Shown piece by piece: positions 30,900 to 37,613 of a stretch of DNA of 37,613 nt. The notes below the pieces were generated by a model. It ran no database searches. It saw only the letters and a list, made by a program, of their open reading frames with translations, and had not been told where the DNA came from. The DNA lies in assembly GCA_002897715.1 (NCBI GenBank), contig BDUA01000037.1, forward strand, positions 1 through 37,613, in the 5' to 3' direction. Each line of letters opens with the position of its first letter. Position 1 is the first letter of the stretch. The stretch comes from a bacterium BMS3Abin01. GTDB lineage: Bacteria; Actinomycetota; Thermoleophilia; BMS3ABIN01. The position numbers and the translations under genes were made by a program.

Positions 30900-32762
30900 A
30901 TGGCTGACAACGAGAAATCAACCCCTATCTCCAGGCTGCTGGACCTGTTGCCGATGGAACCCGGGATATATGTCTTCCGTGATGACGCCGGCCGGGTATT
31001 GTATGTCGGCAAAGCCAAATCGTTGCGTAAGCGGGTGATGTCTTATTTTCGCGACTCCGGACCGGGCATCGATAACAAGCGTATCGCTCGCATGCTGAAG
31101 CGTGTCCACGATTTTGATTTCATGGTGACTTCCAGCGAGACAGAGGCGCTGTTGCTGGAGTCCAATTTCATCAAGCACCACCGGCCACCGTACAATATCT
31201 CTCTGCGCGACGACAAATCCTATCCCTATGTGGCTGTGACGCTCGGTGAGGAATTTCCCAGGGTGATGTTAACCCGCAAGTCTCATCGTCCCGGGGTCGC
31301 CTATTTCGGACCCTTCACCAATACCGGCATGGTACGTAAGACCCTGGACCTGCTGGGCAAGGTATTCCCTTATCGCAAGTGCCGTGGCATCGAGCCCGGC
31401 CGTCACTCCGGTACCCCTTGCCTCAATTACCACATAGGCCTCTGTATGGCTCCCTGTGAGGGCAAGATCGATGCCCGGGCGCATCGCCGGATAATCGACC
31501 AGGTGATCCGCCTGCTGTCCGGCAAGACGGAAGGGCTTGCCGGACAGCTGGAGGTGGAGATGAAACTGGCGGCGGACGACCAGAACTTCGAGAAGGCCGC
31601 CATCCTGCGCAACCGTTTGAAAGCGCTGGAACACCTGGTGGAACGACAGCAGGCGACGGCGCTGGGCGTGGACTGCATGGACGTGATCGGCGTATACGCC
31701 GAAGGAGATACCGCCAATGTCCAGGTGTTGCAGGTCCGTGACGGCTCCCTCAGCGACCGCCGCAGCTTTTTCCTGAAGAACGTAGCCGGCGAGTCGGAGA
31801 CGGTGATGCTGGAGCAGTTCATGGTCCAGTATTACAACGAAGCTATCGGCTATCCACCGCAGGTGGTGGTTCCCTTAGGCTTTACCAGGGCCGGGGTAGT
31901 GGAGAAGTACCTTTCGGAGAAGAAAGGGTCCCATGTTGATGTGAAGCCGGCGCGGCGGGGCCGGCGGCGGGAACTGACCCGCATGGCTGAGCAGAACGCG
32001 GCCCTGGCGCTCAGGCACGACCAGTTGCGCGAACAGGAGCAGAAGGGCCGTCCTTACCGGGCGCTCAGCCGGCTCAAGCGGGAGTTGGGGCTGGGCTTCA
32101 TCCCCACGCGGATTGAATGTTATGACATCTCCAATATCGGCGGCGAGCACGCGGTGGGATCCATGGTGGTGTTTGAGGACGGCGTTCCCAGCCCCTCCCA
32201 CTACCGCAGGTTCTCCATCAAACAGTCGGCGGGACCGGACGATCCTGCCATGATGTCCGAGGTGCTGGCCCGCCGCTTCTCACGCAAACGGCTGGACTCT
32301 GAATACGGGGATGCCAGTTTCTCCGCTCGCCCGGACCTGATAGTCCTGGATGGCGGCGCCGGTCAGGTTTCGGCGGTGACCGCCGCCCTGGCGGCCATCG
32401 GCGAGAAGGACGTATCCGTGCTGGGCATCGCCAAGCGGTTCGAGGATATCTATCTGCCATCCAGGCCGGAGCCGTTGCGGTTGCCCCGCGATTCCGAAGC
32501 GTTGGCCCTGCTTAAACGGTTGCGTGACGAGGCCCACCGTTTTGCCGTGAACTATCACCGGCGGCGGCGCGACCAGGCTGTGAGCAACTCCATCCTCGAC
32601 GAGATTCCCGGCATCGGCCCGGCGCGCAAGAAAGCTATCCTGGAATATTTCGGCTCCCCCGAGCGGTTTCTTGCCGCCAGCCGGGATGAACTGGAGGCGG
32701 TCCCGGGGCTGCCCGCCAAGGTTGCAAGGGAGGCATATGCCCATGTCCACCGGTTCGGCTAG
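30900..32762 (+). CDS. uvrC: Excinuclease ABC subunit C
   Basis: EPGIYVFRDDAGRVLYVGKAKSLRKRVMSYF, ECYDISNIGGEHAVGSMVVFEDG, LIVLDGGAGQVSA, C-terminal HhH IPGIGPARKKAIL. Start ATG 30900 or GTG 30897. Confidence 0.97.
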   Translation: MADNEKSTPISRLLDLLPMEPGIYVFRDDAGRVLYVGKAKSLRKRVMSYFRDSGPGIDNKRIARMLKRVHDFDFMVTSSETEALLLESNFIKHHRPPYNISLRDDKSYPYVAVTLGEEFPRVMLTRKSHRPGVAYFGPFTNTGMVRKTLDLLGKVFPYRKCRGIEPGRHSGTPCLNYHIGLCMAPCEGKIDARAHRRIIDQVIRLLSGKTEGLAGQLEVEMKLAADDQNFEKAAILRNRLKALEHLVERQQATALGVDCMDVIGVYAEGDTANVQVLQVRDGSLSDRRSFFLKNVAGESETVMLEQFMVQYYNEAIGYPPQVVVPLGFTRAGVVEKYLSEKKGSHVDVKPARRGRRRELTRMAEQNAALALRHDQLREQEQKGRPYRALSRLKRELGLGFIPTRIECYDISNIGGEHAVGSMVVFEDGVPSPSHYRRFSIKQSAGPDDPAMMSEVLARRFSRKRLDSEYGDASFSARPDLIVLDGGAGQVSAVTAALAAIGEKDVSVLGIAKRFEDIYLPSRPEPLRLPRDSEALALLKRLRDEAHRFAVNYHRRRRDQAVSNSILDEIPGIGPARKKAILEYFGSPERFLAASRDELEAVPGLPAKVAREAYAHVHRFG

Positions 32763-33291
32763 CCTGCTCAGGGAAACCTACACCACCTGCTTTGGAAACG
32801 GTTTGCTGCTATGGCGGGAAGGGGCGCTAGTCGCTCATTCCCTGCCGGGGCGACCGGCGCCACCACCGATGGCGGCTGCAGTATCGCCGCAGTCCGGGGA
32901 GGATACCGACATAGTGGAGGTATCTACCGGAAAGGGCCTGGCGGAGATGTTGCGTGAATACTTCACCGGCAGGCCCGTGAGTTTTCCCGTGGGCCTGCCA
33001 CTGGCATGGCCACGTCTGAGCCCGTTCGCGGCGGCGGTGTTCGCGGCGCTTGCCGCCATACCCTACGGTGAGACCCGCAGCTACTCCCGTTTGGCGGCGG
33101 CGGCCGGTTACCCGGGGGCGCAGCGGGCCGTGGGAACGTTGCTGTCGTGTAACCCCTTTCCCATTATCCTTCCCTGCCACCGCGTTATTCGCGCCGATGG
33201 CAGTCCGGGCGGGTACTCGTCCGGGCGGGAATGGAAGCTGCGGCTGCTGGGGATGGAGGGCTTCCCCGGAAATAGGATAGAATCAGGGTAA
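32737..33291 (+). CDS. ogt: Methylated-DNA--[protein]-cysteine S-methyltransferase
   Basis: IPYGETRSYSRLA...RAVGTLLSCNPFPIILPCHRVIRADGSPGGYSSG (active-site PCHR). ATG 32737 preceded by AAGGGAGG. Confidence 0.9.
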   Translation: MPMSTGSASLLRETYTTCFGNGLLLWREGALVAHSLPGRPAPPPMAAAVSPQSGEDTDIVEVSTGKGLAEMLREYFTGRPVSFPVGLPLAWPRLSPFAAAVFAALAAIPYGETRSYSRLAAAAGYPGAQRAVGTLLSCNPFPIILPCHRVIRADGSPGGYSSGREWKLRLLGMEGFPGNRIESG

Positions 33292-33344
33292 CAGGGGGCG
33301 GATGCTCATATTGCCGCTGTCGCGGAACCGTCAAAGGCGGATAA

Positions 33345-34217
33345 ATGCATAGTCATGTGGAAATGATTATTATCACCGGCGAGTCCGGAGCCGGAAAATC
33401 TCACGCCATGGCTGCCTTTGAAGACGCCGGCTTCTTCTGCATCGACAATCTGCCGCCTCAGATGATCGAGGCTACCGGCGATCTTTTTGTCCACAAAGGC
33501 AGCAAGGTGAAACGCGCGGCCGTAGTGACCGATGTGCGCGGCGGTGAGTATTTCGAAGAGATCGGCAAGTGTCTCAAAGAGCTGGAAAACAAGGACATTC
33601 CCTTCAAGCTGCTGTACCTCGAAGCCTCCAGTGAAGCCCTGCTGCGCCGCTTCAAGGAAACGCGGCGGCCCCATCCCCTGGCGCCGGACGGTGATGTACT
33701 CAAGGGAATCCAGCTGGAAAAGAAAAAACTGGTATCGCTGAAGAAACGCGCCGACTGGGTCATCGACTCATCCGAATACAACGTACACGAACTGAGGTCC
33801 TATATCATCGAGAATATCGTGCCCCAGCGCACCGGCGGCATGATTGTTACCATCAGCTCTTTCGGCTATAAGTACGGCACGCCTCTGGACGCGGACCTGG
33901 TCATCGATATCCGTTTTCTCCCCAATCCCAACTATATCCCTGCCCTCAAGGCGCGAACCGGCATGGACCGGGATGTCAAGGACTATATCTTTAATAACGA
34001 GATCGCGGCTGAGTTCCTGGAGAAGCTGTCACCGCTCATGGACTTCATGCTGAAGATGTATGTGGCTGAGGGCAAATCCAACCTGATTATCGGTATCGGC
34101 TGCACCGGCGGGCGCCACCGGTCGGTAGCGGTGGCCGAATGGCTGGCCGAGCGGTATCGGTCTGATGAATACGGCTATAATATAATCGTCCGCCACCGGG
34201 ACATAGGCAAGGATTGA
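33345..34217 (+). CDS. rapZ: RapZ/YvcJ family nucleotide-binding protein
   Basis: Walker A GESGAGKS, FFCIDNLPP, VVTDVR, C-terminal SSFGYKYGTPLDADLVIDIRFLPNPNY, GIGCTGGRHRSVAVAEWLA. Confidence 0.95.
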   Translation: MHSHVEMIIITGESGAGKSHAMAAFEDAGFFCIDNLPPQMIEATGDLFVHKGSKVKRAAVVTDVRGGEYFEEIGKCLKELENKDIPFKLLYLEASSEALLRRFKETRRPHPLAPDGDVLKGIQLEKKKLVSLKKRADWVIDSSEYNVHELRSYIIENIVPQRTGGMIVTISSFGYKYGTPLDADLVIDIRFLPNPNYIPALKARTGMDRDVKDYIFNNEIAAEFLEKLSPLMDFMLKMYVAEGKSNLIIGIGCTGGRHRSVAVAEWLAERYRSDEYGYNIIVRHRDIGKD

Positions 34218-34226
34218 TACTCAGGA

Positions 34227-35156
34227 TTGTCTTTTACCATATCGGTAAAACAGGAGCTCAACCACGTAGCCCGGAAACGGCCCTGTTGCCGTACGGCGGA
34301 ACTTGCTTCGCTTTTCCGCGCCGCCGGCAGTTTCCACATCCAGGGCGGGGAACGATACGGTCTTCATGCCTCCTTCGGTCTGTCGGCCACAGCCCGGACC
34401 GCAGTGTTGCTGGTCAAGTCCTTCAAGCTACCCCTGGAAGTGAGGGTACATGAAGAGCACCGGCTGGGACAGCACAAACGCTACGAGATACGGATCGAAG
34501 GCAGCGGGCGGCTGGTCCAGTTCCTCAATGAGATAGGGGTTCTGGCGGACGACCTCTCCCTGCAAGAGAAGATACCGCAACGGATAGTGCGGTGTTCCTG
34601 CTGCCGCGACGCCATGCTCCGGGGCGCCTTTCTGGCGGCCGGGTCGGTCAGCAAGCCGGGGGCTCCGGCGCACCTGGAGATCTACTCCCGCAGCATCGCT
34701 TATCTGGAATCGGTCCGGGATGTGGCGTCAGCGGCGGATATCCGCCTGACCATCTTGCGGCGCCGGCACAACTCTGCCGTTTACACCAAGAACCTGAAGA
34801 CCATCAAGGATCTCCTGGTAGCTGCTGGTGCCCACCAGTCCGTGCTGGAGATGGAGCAGCGTTCCATACTCGGCGCCGTCAAGGTCGATGCCAATCGCCG
34901 TGCCAACTTCGATCAGGCCAATGCCGTCCGCTGCGGCCGCGCCGCCGCCCGCCAGATCCGGGCGATCCGGGAACTGCAGGGGCGTAGCTTCTGGGCCAAC
35001 CTTCCTTCCGGGCTTATCGAGATGGCTCAACTTCGCCTGGAACATCCATCTCTCACCATCGCCGACCTGGGCAGGAAAGCCGAGCCACCATTGAGCAAAT
35101 CGGCGGTCAACCACAGGCTGCGCCGCCTGATACGGATAGCAGAAAGGGGCGAATGA
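34227..35156 (+). CDS. whiA: WhiA family sporulation/cell-division regulator
   Basis: SFTISVKQELNHV, AELASLFRAAGSFHI, CCRDAMLRGAFLAAGSVSKP, C-terminal HTH LEHPSLTIADLGRKAEPPLSKSAVNHRLRRL. TTG start. Confidence 0.93.
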   Translation: MSFTISVKQELNHVARKRPCCRTAELASLFRAAGSFHIQGGERYGLHASFGLSATARTAVLLVKSFKLPLEVRVHEEHRLGQHKRYEIRIEGSGRLVQFLNEIGVLADDLSLQEKIPQRIVRCSCCRDAMLRGAFLAAGSVSKPGAPAHLEIYSRSIAYLESVRDVASAADIRLTILRRRHNSAVYTKNLKTIKDLLVAAGAHQSVLEMEQRSILGAVKVDANRRANFDQANAVRCGRAAARQIRAIRELQGRSFWANLPSGLIEMAQLRLEHPSLTIADLGRKAEPPLSKSAVNHRLRRLIRIAERGE

Positions 35157-35247
35157 TCGCCGACTCCGGAGGGGGTTACGAATATCCGCCCATGTGGTAG
35201 AATTCCCCGGTATCGCAAATAATCTCTACCGTAGGAGGAGAACGTAG

Positions 35248-36246
<999 letters not shown>

Positions 36247-36257
36247 GCGGCCAATCC

Positions 36258-37436
36258 GTGAAGAAAAGCGTCAGGGACATAGACGTGAAAGGGAAGCGGA
36301 CCCTGGTCCGTGTGGACTTCAATGTCCCCCTGTCCGGGGGAAGGGTTGTGGATGATACCCGCATCCGTGCCGCTCTGGCAACCATTGAATACCTGCGGGA
36401 TAATGGCGCGCGGGTCATACTCATCTCCCATCTGGGCAGGCCTGAAGGCGGTCCTGATGATTCGCTCAGGATGGATCCGGTGGCGGCGCGACTCTCCGAG
36501 CTTCTTGGAGAAAAGGTGATGAAGCTGGACGATTGCGTCGGCGCCGCTGTGGAAGAACGGCTGGCGGAGCTGCCTGCGGGCGGGGTGGCACTGCTGGAGA
36601 ACAGCCGGTTTCACGCCGGAGAGAAACAGAATGACGCCGATTTCGCCGCGGCGCTGGCGCGCCTGGCGGATATTTTTGTGAATGACGCTTTCGGCACAGC
36701 CCACCGGGCCCATGCCTCCACCGCCGGCGTAGCCGCCTATCTCCCCGCTGTGGCGGGATTCCTGGTGGAGAATGAACTGCGGCAGCTATCGCGGCTGCTC
36801 GATGACCCGGAACACCCCTTCGTGACCGTTCTCGGCGGCGTAAAGGTATCCGACAAGATCGGGGTCATCGACCGTTTTCTCGACGTCGTAGATGCCATTC
36901 TCATCGGCGGTGCCATGTGCTTCGGCTTCCTCAAGGCTCAGGGGATCGATATCGGCGCGTCGAAAGTGGAGGAGGAGGCGGTAGGGACGGCGGCGGCGGC
37001 CCTGGAAAAGGCGGCGGACTCCTCCTGCCGGTTGTTGCTGCCCACGGATCTGATAGCCGCCGCGGGTTTTTCCCCTAACGCTGACAACAAGGCGGTGACG
37101 GTGGACAGGATCCCCAGGGGCTGGATGGGCCTGGATATCGGCCCGCTAACAGCTTCTACCTATGTCGACGAGATAGAGAAAGCCAAAACGGTATTCTGGA
37201 ACGGTCCCATGGGGGCCTTCGAGATGAAACCTTTCGAGATGGGGACCAGGGCGATCGCCGAAGCCATGGCTTCGGCATCAGCGCTGACCGTCTCCGGCGG
37301 TGGCGACACGGTGGCCGCCCTCAACCAGTTCGGCCTGGGTGGCAGACTGGACCATGTCTCCACCGGCGGCGGCGCCGCTATGGAGTTTCTGGAAGGCAGG
37401 GAACTGCCCGGTATCGCCGCCCTGCTGGACGCCTGA
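36258..37436 (+). CDS. pgk: Phosphoglycerate kinase
   Basis: RTLVRVDFNVPLSGG, LISHLGRPEGG, VLGGVKVSDKIGVID, TVFWNGPMGAFEMKPFEMGT, SGGGDTVAAL. GTG start at 36258; the ORF-track start at 36198 lies in gap. Confidence 0.96.
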   Translation: MKKSVRDIDVKGKRTLVRVDFNVPLSGGRVVDDTRIRAALATIEYLRDNGARVILISHLGRPEGGPDDSLRMDPVAARLSELLGEKVMKLDDCVGAAVEERLAELPAGGVALLENSRFHAGEKQNDADFAAALARLADIFVNDAFGTAHRAHASTAGVAAYLPAVAGFLVENELRQLSRLLDDPEHPFVTVLGGVKVSDKIGVIDRFLDVVDAILIGGAMCFGFLKAQGIDIGASKVEEEAVGTAAAALEKAADSSCRLLLPTDLIAAAGFSPNADNKAVTVDRIPRGWMGLDIGPLTASTYVDEIEKAKTVFWNGPMGAFEMKPFEMGTRAIAEAMASASALTVSGGGDTVAALNQFGLGGRLDHVSTGGGAAMEFLEGRELPGIAALLDA

Positions 37437-37437
37437 G

Positions 37438-37613
37438 TCAGCTGACGGCGGTTTCCGCCGTGACCATGTCTATCACCGGCAGGACGAATGTCTCGTCGCC
37501 CAGCAGTTCATCGACCAGCGATTGTGGCGCCGTGCGGTAGTGGAGTGTGGCCTTGATGGTCAGGGGCAGCGCCACGCCTTCCGGCAGCGGGATCGAGTAG
37601 CTGTCGGTGACCG
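37438..37613 (-). CDS. C-terminal fragment of a minus-strand protein, truncated at the window edge
   Basis: Minus strand reads VTDSYSIPLPEGVALPLTIKATLHYRTAPQSLVDELLGDETFVLPVIDMVTAETAVS*. This resembles C-terminal segments of multihaem cytochrome-associated proteins (weak recall). Confidence 0.5.
   Translation of the reverse strand, partial: VTDSYSIPLPEGVALPLTIKATLHYRTAPQSLVDELLGDETFVLPVIDMVTAETAVS

Overview
The window is high-GC bacterial chromosome with mostly housekeeping content. Its gene order (mihF-gmk-rpoZ-coaBC; uvrC-ogt-rapZ-whiA-gap-pgk) points to a deep-branching actinobacterial lineage. From 5' to 3' it holds: a 5'-truncated glycogen-debranching enzyme; a Cys-rich small protein; a sensor with a C-terminal HD-GYP domain; a DUF523/TudS-like protein; a cluster of small envelope proteins (zinc-ribbon, lipoprotein, two SHOCT proteins, a Met/His-rich exported protein); an EEP-family enzyme coupled to a holin-like/phosphodiesterase fusion; a two-component system; a protein with an internal duplication; acetyl-CoA synthetase; a PyrR-regulated pyrimidine operon (pyrR-pyrB-pyrC-carA-carB-pyrK-pyrD); two tandem paralogous lipoproteins; mihF-gmk-rpoZ-coaBC; a protein pairing homing-endonuclease-associated-repeat-like segments with a 121-residue Lys/Pro/Ala tail; a YtxH-like microprotein; uvrC-ogt-rapZ-whiA-gap-pgk; and the 3' end of a minus-strand gene. 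The most noteworthy items are the Lys/Pro/Ala-tailed protein (29707-30564), the PyrR attenuator whose terminator overlaps the pyrR start codon, the GTCAYCCCGAG-type repeat array after pyrD, the two lipoprotein paralogs located after pyrD, and the structured leader of the HD-GYP gene. No tRNA, rRNA, transposon or CRISPR array was recognised. All family calls come from reading motifs by eye, with no database search.
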